From the NCBI GenBank assembly GCA_050117315.1, contig JASFMY010000110.1, positions 1-24,685 on the forward strand: DNA of 24,685 nucleotides, read 5' to 3'. Positions 1 to 8,547 of the stretch are shown piece by piece. This DNA comes from JANQIV01 sp050117315. Lineage in GTDB: Bacteria; Bacteroidota; Ignavibacteria; Ignavibacteriales; Melioribacteraceae. The position numbers were made by a program, and so were the translations under genes. Each line of letters begins with the position of its first letter. Position 1 is the first letter of the stretch. The notes below the pieces were generated by a model. The model saw only the letters and a list, made by a program, of their open reading frames with translations. It was not told the origin of the DNA and ran no database searches.

Positions 1-148
1 TATACTTGTTGCAAATTGGTTTTGGGATTTTGTTTCTATTTCAAACTCACCTAAATCCTCCCCGCCTCCCAAAGTCTAGTACGGCGGGCAGGTCTTAAAA
101 AGAGAGGACTTTATGGCAAAATCCCAAAACCAATTTGGCTTGTGTATA
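1..148. mobile_element. MITE-like palindromic repeat, copy A
   Basis: A 148-bp element with near-terminal inverted repeats. Each end starts TATAC, then has six unmatched bases, then the shared stretch CAAATTGGTTTTGGGATTT (right end read on the minus strand). The inverted pairing continues inward (AAATCCTC against GAGGACTTT) to a central CCCGCC/GGCGGG stem, so the whole element can fold into one long hairpin. A second copy in the same orientation lies at 18664-18809 with about seven differences. It contains no transposase, so it would be a non-autonomous element. The left flank is the window edge, so a target duplication cannot be judged. Confidence 0.75.
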
Positions 149-229
149 TGCAATAATTGCCACTGTCAACGCGCACAAGGCCAACAAAGTGGCAACTGCA
201 TCGCCCCATACGTTAGCCACACTTTTTAA
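113..229 (+). other. Short 38-codon ORF starting inside the repeat
   Basis: An ATG at 113 is preceded by GAGAGG at a plausible ribosome-binding distance. The frame runs 38 codons to TAA, beginning MAKSQNQFGLCI inside the repeat and then leaving it, with a CxCxxCxC cluster just beyond the boundary. The same SD-ATG and first twelve residues occur in copy B, where the frame then diverges completely. The start belongs to the repeat and the rest is host flank, so expression is doubtful. It is recorded because the start context is good and duplicated. Confidence 0.15.
157..220 (-). terminator. Competing hairpins downstream of the aminotransferase
   Basis: On the minus strand GTGGCTAAC (220-212) can pair with GTTGCCAC (196-189), followed by TTTGTTG, just after the aminotransferase stop. 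GTTGCCACT can alternatively pair with AGTGGCAA further on (the 157-164/188-195 inverted repeat). The U-run is weak, so intrinsic termination is only possible. The GTTAGCC/GGCTAAC ends also recall integron attC core sites, but the element is too short for a normal attC. Confidence 0.3.
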
Positions 230-231
230 AT

Positions 232-1440
232 TTATTCAAACTCACTAACATATTTTTCATAAAAGGATGCAATATTTTTATAGGCTTTCTCAAGTATTTC
301 TTCCTGGGGTAAGAAAACTATCCTGCAATGTCTTGTGCCGGTAACCTGCCCGAATCCTGTGCCGGGAACAACAACTACACCTGTTTCTTTTATCAATTCT
401 TTTACAAAATGTTCATCGCTGTTTTTTATATCTAATTTCGGGAAAGCATAAAATGCGCCTTCCGGTTTTACGCATGAAATTCCGTCAACAGCGTTTAACA
501 TTTCATAAGTCAGATCTCTTCTTCTGTGCAACTTTGTCATTGCTTCTTCAAGGTGCGATTGATCGCCTTCAAGAGCTGTTTGAATGCCGTATTGTTCGGG
601 ATGATTTGCACATAATCTGGCGCGGAGAATTTTATTCACTGCTTCGATGTAATCTCCCAGCATTGATTTATCGCCGCTTACAATTCCCCATCCGATTCTG
701 AAACCGGGAACCATATAGTTTTTTGACAATCCCCCGAAAGTAACAACAGGCACGTCTTTGTTGATTGAAGCTATTGAGACGTGTTTACGTCCGTCAAACA
801 AAAGTTTGTCGTAAATTTCATCTGCCAAAATTACGAGCTTATTTTCAAGTGCAAAATCGACAAGTTCTTTCAGTGTATCGTAACTGCAATTTGAGCCGGT
901 CGGGTTGTTCGGGTTGATTATAATAATAGCTTTTGTTTTTTTATTCACCTTACTTTTAATGTCTTCAAGATCAGGCTGCCAGCCGTTGTTTTCATCAAGA
1001 AAGTAAGGGTTTTCCATCATTTGCAATTTGCTTGCGATGGCTGTGTATAAAGGATACCCCGGTGTAGGCGTTAATACGTTTTCACCGTCGTTAACAAGAG
1101 CTGTTAAACAAACGTCAATAGCTTCACTTGCCCCTGTTGTTACAAAAATATCCTGCGCATTTTGAATTCCTTTTTTTTCCGCCTCTTTTTCAATCGCTTT
1201 GACCGCACCTTTTATTCCCGACGACGGCGAGTAACCGTTGTTATTATCGAGCATTGCTTTATAGGTAGCTTCAAGCATATGTTTAGGAGGGTAAAAATCA
1301 AATTGGTTGGGATCACCGATATTTAAATACAACATTTCCTTCCCTGTCTTCGCAACTTCATTAGCCAGCACAACTATGTCTCTAACAGCATAAGTTATAT
1401 TTTCCGTTCTAACTGCAGGATGAATTTTGAATTGTTTCAT
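232..1440 (-). CDS. alaA: AlaA-type PLP-dependent aminotransferase
   Basis: Fold-type I class I/II aminotransferase of 402 residues, likely cytosolic, exchanging the amino group between glutamate and pyruvate (alanine transaminase). Motifs: IGDP at 41-44, NPNNPTG at 176-182, ADEIYD at 206-211, and the PLP-binding lysine in GGLSKNYMVPGFRIGW (Lys240). The RLCANHPEQ segment and the overall pattern (AVRDIVVLANE, YLNIGDPNQFDF) resemble archaeal and bacterial alanine aminotransferases more than classical aspartate aminotransferases, though AspC-like or broad specificity cannot be excluded from sequence. The ATG is preceded by AGGAGTG. It is the last gene of a minus-strand run containing glutamate dehydrogenase, which fits a role in distributing glutamate nitrogen. 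A 132-bp repeat-bearing gap separates it from the gene upstream. Confidence 0.85.
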   Translation of the reverse strand: MKQFKIHPAVRTENITYAVRDIVVLANEVAKTGKEMLYLNIGDPNQFDFYPPKHMLEATYKAMLDNNNGYSPSSGIKGAVKAIEKEAEKKGIQNAQDIFVTTGASEAIDVCLTALVNDGENVLTPTPGYPLYTAIASKLQMMENPYFLDENNGWQPDLEDIKSKVNKKTKAIIIINPNNPTGSNCSYDTLKELVDFALENKLVILADEIYDKLLFDGRKHVSIASINKDVPVVTFGGLSKNYMVPGFRIGWGIVSGDKSMLGDYIEAVNKILRARLCANHPEQYGIQTALEGDQSHLEEAMTKLHRRRDLTYEMLNAVDGISCVKPEGAFYAFPKLDIKNSDEHFVKELIKETGVVVVPGTGFGQVTGTRHCRIVFLPQEEILEKAYKNIASFYEKYVSEFE

Positions 1441-1492
1441 TTCACACTCCTGACTAAAAATTAAATAAGTAATTCATTCGATATTTTTTCTT

Positions 1493-1552
1493 CTTAATCT
1501 TACTCGTAATCTTAATCTAAAAACGATTAAGGTGGGTAAGATTATGATTAAG
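1493..1552. repeat. Imperfect inverted repeat of CTTAATC/GATTAAG words
   Basis: CTTAATC occurs at 1493 and 1511 and its complement GATTAAG at 1525 and 1546, giving an imperfect stem-loop between the PEP-binding protein gene and alaA. The low-complexity, word-repeating character (TTACTCGTAATCTTAATC) resembles the other small repeats seen in this window. It might shape mRNA ends between the two genes, but there is no clean U-tract. Confidence 0.5.
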
Positions 1553-1572
1553 AGTATGAGTAAAATCAATAC

Positions 1573-4566
1573 TTACTCTATTCCCGGTTTTAGAATAACC
1601 CCGATATTTTTCTGTCCGTTGATTTTAATAGTTATCGGTTTATTAAAAGTAACGTGCCTTGTATAATCTCTCATTTCAACATTTGATTGTTCTTCCAACC
1701 AGCTCCAGTCAATGAATCCCTGTTCCAGGTGATTATTCACCGTAAAATAGCCGACTTTGAAAGATGTTAAGTTTTGGAAAAAATGAGATCCTTGTGACGG
1801 GGCAACGTTAAAATCTTTAAAATTGGATTCAACAATTGCATTAGCGCCGGATATCTGTTCCCAGGTTACCGGGATACCCAGCCATGGATCCAGTGTTCCC
1901 CAGCGTCCAACACCAATTAAAATATATCTTTTATTTTGATTTATTAATCTTGAGTTCAGTTCACCTATTTCCCTCGCAACTTCACGTGTTCTTGACCTGT
2001 CGAAATGGTTTATATCAACAAAAATTATATCGTAAATATTTTGTATCCTTCCGTTGCCGAGAACATTCTCGCTTTTGCATATTATATCGGATTCCTCATG
2101 AACCTCAATGTTTAATTCTTCCTTCTCATCATTAATTACAAGCGGCCTCATTTGTAAAATTCCAAATTCTTTATTCTTTCCTTTTTCCGTTGATAAATTA
2201 GCGGCAAATTCAATTTCAACCGGTGAGCCCATACCCCACGCACCCATCTCCATCAGAAGTTCTAGAATTTCAGGCAACGGGAATATCCTGTATTTTAAAA
2301 TCGGGGCAAGGGTAAATAACCGGCTCCCCGAACGTGATGTCCCGTCGTATATAACGTTGTTTTCACTTGAATATGTGGAACCGACAAGAGGCAATGTATT
2401 GTCATCTTCCGCAGAACTCAAGTAATATTTTCTCACAAATATATCATCAGTAATCAAAAGATTGTCGTTACTTTCTTCGAGGTCCAAAGCAAAGAATTCC
2501 TGCTGGCTGTAATTAAGAATATCTTCAATGGTAGCATACTGCAGCAAATGCTTAGGATATTTAGGACAAAACCTTACTGTTGATCCGCCTTCCACAATTG
2601 TTTTGCCCAAACCGAAAGCACACTGTACAATCCCATCTGATGATTTAAGCGGAGGTGCGGGATAAAAATTATATGATTTTGCAACTCCTGAAAACTCGGG
2701 ATAAAATCTATTTTCGTGACGGTTGCCGACAAGCTTTTGAATTATGACCGCCATTTTTTCTTCTTCCAGCCTGTATGAAGTAACCTGTATGTAATCTTTA
2801 GTTTTCTGGAAAAAAGTTGACGCATAAACAAGCTTGATGGTGTTCAGCAACTGGATCAGCCTTACCTCTACATCGGTGTGTGAATTCGGAAGCATATAGG
2901 TTTCGTAAACCCCGGCAAAAGGCTGCCCTTGCGAATCTTCAAGTAAACTAGACGATCTTACAGCCAACGGGTCTTTAACAATGCACAAATAATCTCTTAG
3001 TTGACTTACGAGTTCGGAAGGAAAATTCTGCGAATGCAAAAACCTCTTTATTAATTCTTTATCGTCTTTGCAATTTAATGCAAACTCTTCTAAATTATTT
3101 TCCGTTAAAAAACTGTCGAAATAATCTGTAGCAACTGTTACAGAAGGAGGTACAAAAATATTTACTCCGGGAAATTGTTTTTCAATATCAAAGTTGCTGA
3201 GCAAATTATTTATAAATCCTAACCCCCTTGCTTTTCCTCCTATTGAGCCGCCGCCTATTCTTGCAAACGACATCCTTTTTTCAAATGATTCCCTGTTAAA
3301 ATCTAAAATAACTCCCCGCTGCCTTGAACTCCTGAAATTCCTAACCGAATTAATTAAGTATTTTCTTAAATCACTAATTGAAGGATAGTCCGATACTTTA
3401 CGAGGCCGGAATTGCTGTGCTAGCCAAAATTCTGTTCTTGCCTTTAACCAATTGGAAAAATGATTTTTTTCGGAATGATAATATATACTTTCGTCCGGGA
3501 CCGTCTGCAATGCCTTTTGCAGTTCCTTTAGGTTTTTTGCGCGGCCTACTTCTTTTCCTTCTTCTATTCTAAAAACAAAATCGCCAAAACTGAAATTCTC
3601 CATCATAAAGTGCTGTACTTCATGCAGTAATGTAGGAGAATCTTTTAATACGAATGAGCAACCTATCTCGTAAGCTTTTCGCTCATTTTCAGGGGTTTTT
3701 GATTGAAGCAAAATCGGCAGATCAGGATCTTTTGATTTTACCTCTTTAGCAAGTTTAATACCTGCTTCACTATCCTTCTCTCCATCTCTTAAAAAATCAA
3801 CATCTGAGATTATGCCGAGTATGTACTCTTCATATTTTTCATAATAATGCATTGCTTCTTCATAAGTAGAAACAAGCAGTATTTTCGGACGTGCCCTCAT
3901 CCTTAAAAATTTATGGGAAAGATTAATCCCTTCTGAAAGCAGACTCTGTGATTGATTTAATACTTGTGTATAAACATGCGGGAGATAAGAGGAATAAAAC
4001 CGTATGCTGTCTTCAACTAAAATAATAACCTGAACGCCTATACTTTGTGTGTCGTATTCTACGTTGTATTTATCTTCAAGATATTTAATTATACCCAGGA
4101 TAATCCTATAATCCCCCTGCCAGATAAATATTTTATCAAATATATCCGATTCGGGATGTTTTATTAAATCGAGCATTTCACGGTTATTATAACCAAGCAG
4201 AACAATAGGTATGTCAATTCCGCCTTTTCTAACTTTTTTAGCAAAATCTATAGTGTGCATATCTTCAATATGCTGGGTGGTAAGTATTAAATCGAATCTT
4301 TCTTCCTGCTCCGTAAGTTCAATAGCTTCAGCCCCTGAAGAGACCTGGATAAGTTCCGGGGAATGACTCAAATTTAGGTGCTGGAATTCTTTTCTAATTA
4401 ATTCGTAAAGCCTGTTGTCTTCTTCAAAGATATACGAATCATATAAACTTGATACAAGAATTATATCCCTGACTCTGAAACGCATCAAGTTATGGAAGTC
4501 TTGAAACTTTTTGTATTTACTTGTCTTAATAATATCAGAATTGAATTTGTATTTTTTGTTCTGCAT
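1573..4566 (-). CDS. Receiver-domain / PEP-pyruvate-binding (PPDK_N) ATP-grasp protein
   Basis: A 997-residue multidomain protein. Residues ~30-160 and ~175-330 look like two receiver-type (CheY-like) domains. The second has the acidic pair ED at 185-186, a candidate phosphoacceptor in ISDVDF (Asp255) and Lys308; the first is degenerate. From ~435 onward comes the nucleotide-binding domain of pyruvate phosphate dikinase/PEP synthase: IGGGSIGGKARGLGF at 437-451, VPPSVTVAT at 472-480, LAVRSSSLLEDSQGQPFAGVYET at 534-556, a later FGLGKTIVEGG, and QMRPLV near the end. It lacks the phosphohistidine swivel and the C-terminal PEP/pyruvate barrel, so it should not perform the whole PPDK/PPS reaction; a regulated phosphotransfer role is inference. 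The SD is weak, but the start matches the family's FHNLMRFRVRDIILVSSLYDS onset. It lies just downstream of the gdhA terminator, so it probably has its own promoter. Confidence 0.8.
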   Translation of the reverse strand: MQNKKYKFNSDIIKTSKYKKFQDFHNLMRFRVRDIILVSSLYDSYIFEEDNRLYELIRKEFQHLNLSHSPELIQVSSGAEAIELTEQEERFDLILTTQHIEDMHTIDFAKKVRKGGIDIPIVLLGYNNREMLDLIKHPESDIFDKIFIWQGDYRIILGIIKYLEDKYNVEYDTQSIGVQVIILVEDSIRFYSSYLPHVYTQVLNQSQSLLSEGINLSHKFLRMRARPKILLVSTYEEAMHYYEKYEEYILGIISDVDFLRDGEKDSEAGIKLAKEVKSKDPDLPILLQSKTPENERKAYEIGCSFVLKDSPTLLHEVQHFMMENFSFGDFVFRIEEGKEVGRAKNLKELQKALQTVPDESIYYHSEKNHFSNWLKARTEFWLAQQFRPRKVSDYPSISDLRKYLINSVRNFRSSRQRGVILDFNRESFEKRMSFARIGGGSIGGKARGLGFINNLLSNFDIEKQFPGVNIFVPPSVTVATDYFDSFLTENNLEEFALNCKDDKELIKRFLHSQNFPSELVSQLRDYLCIVKDPLAVRSSSLLEDSQGQPFAGVYETYMLPNSHTDVEVRLIQLLNTIKLVYASTFFQKTKDYIQVTSYRLEEEKMAVIIQKLVGNRHENRFYPEFSGVAKSYNFYPAPPLKSSDGIVQCAFGLGKTIVEGGSTVRFCPKYPKHLLQYATIEDILNYSQQEFFALDLEESNDNLLITDDIFVRKYYLSSAEDDNTLPLVGSTYSSENNVIYDGTSRSGSRLFTLAPILKYRIFPLPEILELLMEMGAWGMGSPVEIEFAANLSTEKGKNKEFGILQMRPLVINDEKEELNIEVHEESDIICKSENVLGNGRIQNIYDIIFVDINHFDRSRTREVAREIGELNSRLINQNKRYILIGVGRWGTLDPWLGIPVTWEQISGANAIVESNFKDFNVAPSQGSHFFQNLTSFKVGYFTVNNHLEQGFIDWSWLEEQSNVEMRDYTRHVTFNKPITIKINGQKNIGVILKPGIE

Positions 4567-4623
4567 GCTTTACGAATTTTCCAAATTAAACAAAAAGATA
4601 AATAATTTATTATAGTTTTTCTA

Positions 4624-4657
4624 AACAAAAAAGGGCTGCCGCATGAGACAACCCTTT
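4624..4657 (-). terminator. Rho-independent terminator of gdhA
   Basis: On the minus strand, 20 nt after the gdhA stop, AAAGGGTTGTC pairs with GGCAGCCCTTT (two G-U pairs) around a six-base loop and runs into TTTTTT. A textbook intrinsic terminator; it separates gdhA from the downstream receiver/PEP-binding gene. Confidence 0.9.
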
Positions 4658-4678
4658 AATAATCTATGACAATTCAAA

Positions 4679-6040
4679 TTAAACAATACCTAAATCAAGC
4701 ATTGCATCGGCCACTTTTATAAAGCCTCCGATGTTTGCACCGTTAACATAGTTACCGGGCGTACCGTATTTCTTGGCAGTTTCAACACATGTTTCATGAA
4801 TGCTTTTCATAATCATTGCCAGCCTGTTGTCAACTTCTTCTCTAGTCCAGCCGTAACGCATGCTGTTTTGTGCCATTTCAAGACCGGAAACCGCAACACC
4901 GCCTGCATTGGCCGCTTTGCCCGGGCCGTATAATAATTTGTTTTCAAGGAATATGTTTACAGCATCTAAATCCGACGGCATGTTGGCACCTTCGGATACA
5001 ACATAAACACCGTTGTTAATTAGGTTCTGGGCATCTGTTCCGTTGATTTCATTTTGAGTTGCAGACGGGAAAGCACAGTCGGCTTTATGATTCCATAAAG
5101 GATTATGGTCTGCATTTGGATCAAAAGAAGTATAAACAGCATTGGTATATTTTTCAGCGTATTCCTTAATTCTTCCCCTTCTTACGTTTTTAAGATCCAT
5201 AACGTAAGCTAATTTTTCTCTGTCAATACCTTCTTCATCATAAATATAACCGGATGAGTCTGACAAAGTGACAACTTTACCACCTAAATCAAGAACCTTT
5301 TCAGTTGTGAATTGAGCAACATTACCGCTACCGGAAACCAGGCACACTTTTCCTTCCATTGTTTCATTTTTGGTAGACAACATTTCTTTTGCAAAATAAA
5401 CCGCACCGTAACCGGTTGCTTCCGGTCTAATTAAAGAGCCGCCCCAGTTAATGCCTTTACCGGTTAATACACCTGTAAATTCATTTCTGATTTTTTTGTA
5501 CTGTCCGAATAAGAAACCTATTTCTCTGCCTCCAACACCTATGTCACCGGCAGGTACATCTGTATTTGGGCCAATGTGACGTTGTAATTCAGTCATAAAG
5601 CTCTGGCAGAATCTCATAACTTCGGCATCACTTTTACCTTTAGGATCAAAGTCTGACCCGCCTTTACCACCTCCCATTGGAAGGGTTGTTAACGAGTTTT
5701 TAAATACTTGTTCAAAAGCAAGAAATTTCAAAATCCCCAAATTAACAGAAGGGTGAAATCTTAGTCCGCCTTTGTAAGGTCCAATTGCACTGTTCATTTC
5801 AATTCTGAAACCACGATTAATCTGTACTTCGCCTTGGTCGTCTACCCATGGAACTCTAAACATTATTACTCTTTCAGGCTCTATAATTCTTTCCAGAATT
5901 TTTGCTGATCTGTATTCAGGATGTTTTTCTAATACCAAAACTAAAGATTCAGCAACCTCTTGAACCGCTTGATGAAATTCGGGTTCCGCAGGATTTTTTG
6001 CTTTTACATCGGCCATCAGATTTTTTACATATTCTGACAT
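4679..6040 (-). CDS. gdhA: NADP-type glutamate dehydrogenase
   Basis: A 453-residue family I (about 50 kDa, normally hexameric) glutamate dehydrogenase that reductively aminates 2-oxoglutarate with ammonium, a main entry point of ammonium into amino acids. Seen: substrate-site NSAIGPYKGGLRFHPSVN at 83-100, catalytic-lysine motif PMGGGKGGSDFDPKGKS with Lys126, DVPAGDIGVGGREIG, and a Rossmann segment LVSGSGNVAQFTTEK. Length matches the family. NADP preference is inferred from subfamily resemblance. The start follows GGAG at five bases. A sigma70-like promoter lies about 215 bp upstream and a strong terminator follows, so it is probably monocistronic. Its product feeds AlaA (three genes along) and the arginine operon. 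Confidence 0.95.
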   Translation of the reverse strand: MSEYVKNLMADVKAKNPAEPEFHQAVQEVAESLVLVLEKHPEYRSAKILERIIEPERVIMFRVPWVDDQGEVQINRGFRIEMNSAIGPYKGGLRFHPSVNLGILKFLAFEQVFKNSLTTLPMGGGKGGSDFDPKGKSDAEVMRFCQSFMTELQRHIGPNTDVPAGDIGVGGREIGFLFGQYKKIRNEFTGVLTGKGINWGGSLIRPEATGYGAVYFAKEMLSTKNETMEGKVCLVSGSGNVAQFTTEKVLDLGGKVVTLSDSSGYIYDEEGIDREKLAYVMDLKNVRRGRIKEYAEKYTNAVYTSFDPNADHNPLWNHKADCAFPSATQNEINGTDAQNLINNGVYVVSEGANMPSDLDAVNIFLENKLLYGPGKAANAGGVAVSGLEMAQNSMRYGWTREEVDNRLAMIMKSIHETCVETAKKYGTPGNYVNGANIGGFIKVADAMLDLGIV

Positions 6041-6252
6041 AATTACTCCAGATTTTAATTAAGTAATTTGTTGGTTAGTTTTAAGGAAAAGGCTGCTTTA
6101 TTATCGAGCATTTTTTTATCTATTTGTTTATGTAAATTGATGTGACTATTGGCAGCAGCGTCTCGGCTTATTGAAAAATTTTTGTTGCGGTAAGATTTTA
6201 TTTTCTTATTTAACAAATTTTCGTTCCGGCTTATATATCATCATAAAAAAAG

Positions 6253-6281
6253 ACTATATAATATTATTTTCGCATTGTCAA
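6253..6281 (-). promoter_or_regulatory. Probable sigma70-type promoter for gdhA
   Basis: On the minus strand TTGACA (6281-6276) is followed, after exactly 17 bp, by TATAGT (6258-6253). This is a near-consensus arrangement upstream of gdhA. It predicts a 5' leader of about 205 nt. No known riboswitch was recognised in that leader. Confidence 0.6.
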
Positions 6282-6448
6282 ATTAAAGGGACTAAAAGTA
6301 TTACGCAAGTAAAAAAGAAAAGATTAACAAATTTCTTATAAGACATGGTAGTATTTAATAAAAGACTCAAAGATTACAGATGAATGATTACCGGTTTTTG
6401 ATTTGAGAAGTTGAATATGAAATGTCAATTAGTCATTTGTTGTCAGAG

Positions 6449-6480
6449 GTAGTCATTTATTGTTTAATAAATAACTACCC
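6449..6480 (-). terminator. Hairpin after the beta-helix protein gene
   Basis: GGTAGTCATTTATT (6449-6462) and AATAAATAACTACC (6467-6480) form a 14-bp stem with one mismatch and a GTTT loop, 26 nt beyond the stop of the gene ending at 6506. No U-run follows, so it may be a transcript-end stabiliser or repeat rather than an intrinsic terminator. Confidence 0.4.
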
Positions 6481-6505
6481 ATGACTATAAGTGTCAATTT
6501 AATTT

Positions 6506-8257
6506 CTATTTTAGTAATATCATCTTTTTAACCTCAGTAAAATTATCTGTTACCAACTTATAAATATAGGTTCCACTGGCAAGATCAGCTCCATCAAAGT
6601 TATAAGAATAACTTCCCGCCGATTGTTTTTTATTGACTAATGTAGCGATTTCGTTTCCGAGCATATCATAAATAGTTAACCGAATATTAGATTCCTCGAC
6701 TCTGCTAGGAATGACATAGCTGATAACTGTAGCCGGATTAAAGGGATTCGGGTAATTCTGATTTAAAACAACTTCGTTTGGCAGAGATTTCATTAATGAA
6801 ATCTCTATAGTATTTGAATACTCATAACTGCCGTCAAAATCTATTTGTTTTAGTCTGTATTGAAAAGTTTGATTAAGATTAAGAAGAGTAAGATTATCAA
6901 TAAAAGAATAATCTTTCGGCGAGTTGCTGTTGCCGTGACCATTTACAAATCCAATTTTTTCCCAAGTGTTTTCACTTTTATCTTTTATCGTTTTCCTTTC
7001 TACTTGAAAGCCGTAATTATTCACTTCAGTTGCTGTGTTCCAATTTAATTCAACTGAATTATCACTAATTAAAGCTGTGAAAGTAGTTAATTCGACAGGT
7101 AAAGAACCTGCATCGTCCCAATATTCGTATGCACCAATATCCGTAGTCCCGTTGCGGCTTGCTCCCCGCTGATCAGTAGTTGGAGCGCCGTTACTGCTTG
7201 AACCAGCATCTATAGCCACACTGCCGGAAATTGTTTTCAATGTTGGAGTACCATTTGTAGTATTATTCTCTGCTAAGGAAGGTGTACTGCTTACCCCTGT
7301 ACCAAAAAGATCAGCTTGTGAACCTGAAATATCTCCAGTTGCATTCCATGTTTGGCCGGAAGAAACTTCGACAATATTATAACCATTGTCAGTAATTGTG
7401 CCACCATAATTTTCAACATCCTGGTCAGAGGCATTAGCAGTATTATTCGCAATGATTGTATTTTGGATAGTCAAAGAGTTACCATCCACTTCAAGACCGC
7501 CGCCGCCATTAGAGGCGCCACTAGAATTATCACATATAGTGCAATTCATAATTGTAGCCGTACCACCAGTGAGATTTATCCCGCCGCCATATGTGCTTAC
7601 AGAATTGTCAGCTGTATTATTATAAATCGTGGAATTTTCAATATCTGTGGTATTAGAAGAAGCATATATCCCGCCTCCATGATATCCTGAATTTCCGGAT
7701 ATAGTTGAATTCGTAATAGTTAAAGTAGATTGGTCTGCTTCAATTGCTCCTCCCCTTACATTAGATACATTATCATAGATGTAACAATTTGTAAACGTAA
7801 CATTTGCTCCGCCATTAACTTTAATTCCTCCTCCATAGTCACTTTCTCCACTGCCTTCGGTTTTACCGTTACGAATAGAAATATCACTAAATGTAACTGT
7901 TACTGCTGAAGACATTGTAAAAACTCTCCGGTCGGCAGAATTAGAAGTTGATGCCGCCTGTACAATTGTTTGATCGGCACCTTGACCTTGAATGGTAAGA
8001 TTTATTGCTATTGTGTATCCGGATATACTCGCATCACCTGCTTCATCAGCATCTGTCCAGTCGAACGTTCCCGTTAAATCAATTATATCATTACTTGAAG
8101 CTACAGTGTATGCTTTATGAAATGTTTTAAAGGGACTCCCGCTCGAACCAACGCCGCTATCATCATCACCCGTGTTGGCATTAACGTAAATAGTCGATTG
8201 GGAAAAAATCGTAGAGGAAATAAAAAACATAAAAACAAGTAAAAGTCTTGCTACCAT
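6506..8257 (-). CDS. Secreted right-handed beta-helix protein with T9SS sorting domain
   Basis: 583 residues. Signal peptide ~1-20 (hydrophobic LLLVFMFFISSTIFSQ). Residues ~100-300 carry parallel beta-helix rungs of the type TNSTISGNSGYHGGGIYAS and NSTIYNNTADNS..GGGIN, rich in Asn/Gly/Thr. DQRGASRNGTTDIGAYEY near 365-382 is the closing motif of choice-of-anchor Q/polymorphic-outer-membrane-type proteins. Next comes an Ig/FN3-like module beginning LPVELTTFTA, then the C-terminal sorting domain (~496-583: NYPNPFNPATV ... LASGTYIYKLVTDNFTEVKKMILLK). It is expected to cross the outer membrane by T9SS and be surface-attached or released; the ligand or substrate is unknown. The ATG has AAGGAGA upstream. 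The sorting domain contains a repeat-derived insertion (6691-6717). Confidence 0.85.
   Translation of the reverse strand: MVARLLLVFMFFISSTIFSQSTIYVNANTGDDDSGVGSSGSPFKTFHKAYTVASSNDIIDLTGTFDWTDADEAGDASISGYTIAINLTIQGQGADQTIVQAASTSNSADRRVFTMSSAVTVTFSDISIRNGKTEGSGESDYGGGIKVNGGANVTFTNCYIYDNVSNVRGGAIEADQSTLTITNSTISGNSGYHGGGIYASSNTTDIENSTIYNNTADNSVSTYGGGINLTGGTATIMNCTICDNSSGASNGGGGLEVDGNSLTIQNTIIANNTANASDQDVENYGGTITDNGYNIVEVSSGQTWNATGDISGSQADLFGTGVSSTPSLAENNTTNGTPTLKTISGSVAIDAGSSSNGAPTTDQRGASRNGTTDIGAYEYWDDAGSLPVELTTFTALISDNSVELNWNTATEVNNYGFQVERKTIKDKSENTWEKIGFVNGHGNSNSPKDYSFIDNLTLLNLNQTFQYRLKQIDFDGSYEYSNTIEISLMKSLPNEVVLNQNYPNPFNPATVISYVIPSRVEESNIRLTIYDMLGNEIATLVNKKQSAGSYSYNFDGADLASGTYIYKLVTDNFTEVKKMILLK
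6691..6717 (-). repeat. GTCATTCC-type dispersed repeat inside the sorting domain
   Basis: On the minus strand this reads as GTCATTCC...GGAATCTAAT with an ATTCC/GGAAT inverted pair. It encodes VIPSRVEES where the two paralogous tails read QIPETG. The same GTCATTCC/GGAATGAC family occurs between argR and argG (11558-11632). It is in frame and about three codons longer than in the paralogues. Confidence 0.5.
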
Positions 8258-8547
8258 GATTCGTTCTCCTTATGCTTTATCAAATCAAAATCTTATTATC
8301 ATCTTATACTTTTATGAAATTTTATCCTTATTCTAATATATGATAACTCGTTTTAATAAAAAAGGTAATAAAATCAAAAGAAAATTATGAATTGAACAAA
8401 TATGAAATCCCTCTGAAAGGAATTTAAGACAAATCCATCTTACATACAATATTTATTTTTTAATCTCATATTACTAATAATTGAAGTCAACTAAATAAAT
8501 CAAAAACTTTTTAAAATTTGTAATTTGAACCCAGCCAACCTGCCCAA

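Larger units (their letters stand above)
6041..6505. other. 465-bp intergenic region between gdhA and a secreted-protein gene
   Basis: Very AT-rich. Holds the gdhA SD, a long AT-rich leader, the putative gdhA promoter (6253-6281), a direct repeat of TAGTCATTT(A/G)TTG at 6431 and 6451, and the hairpin 6449-6480. No coding frame of substance. Confidence 0.6.

Noticed and set aside
453..701. Plus-strand ORFs inside alaA and the other minus-strand genes
   Set aside because: They are antisense shadows of well-supported enzymes; no SD or family resemblance.
7352..7690. 112-codon plus-strand ORF inside the beta-helix gene
   Set aside because: Antisense to repetitive beta-helix coding sequence, which readily leaves open frames on the other strand.
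8258..8547. HicA partner downstream of the HicB-like gene
   Set aside because: All frames on the minus strand close after a few codons and none resembles the HicA dsRBD-like fold.
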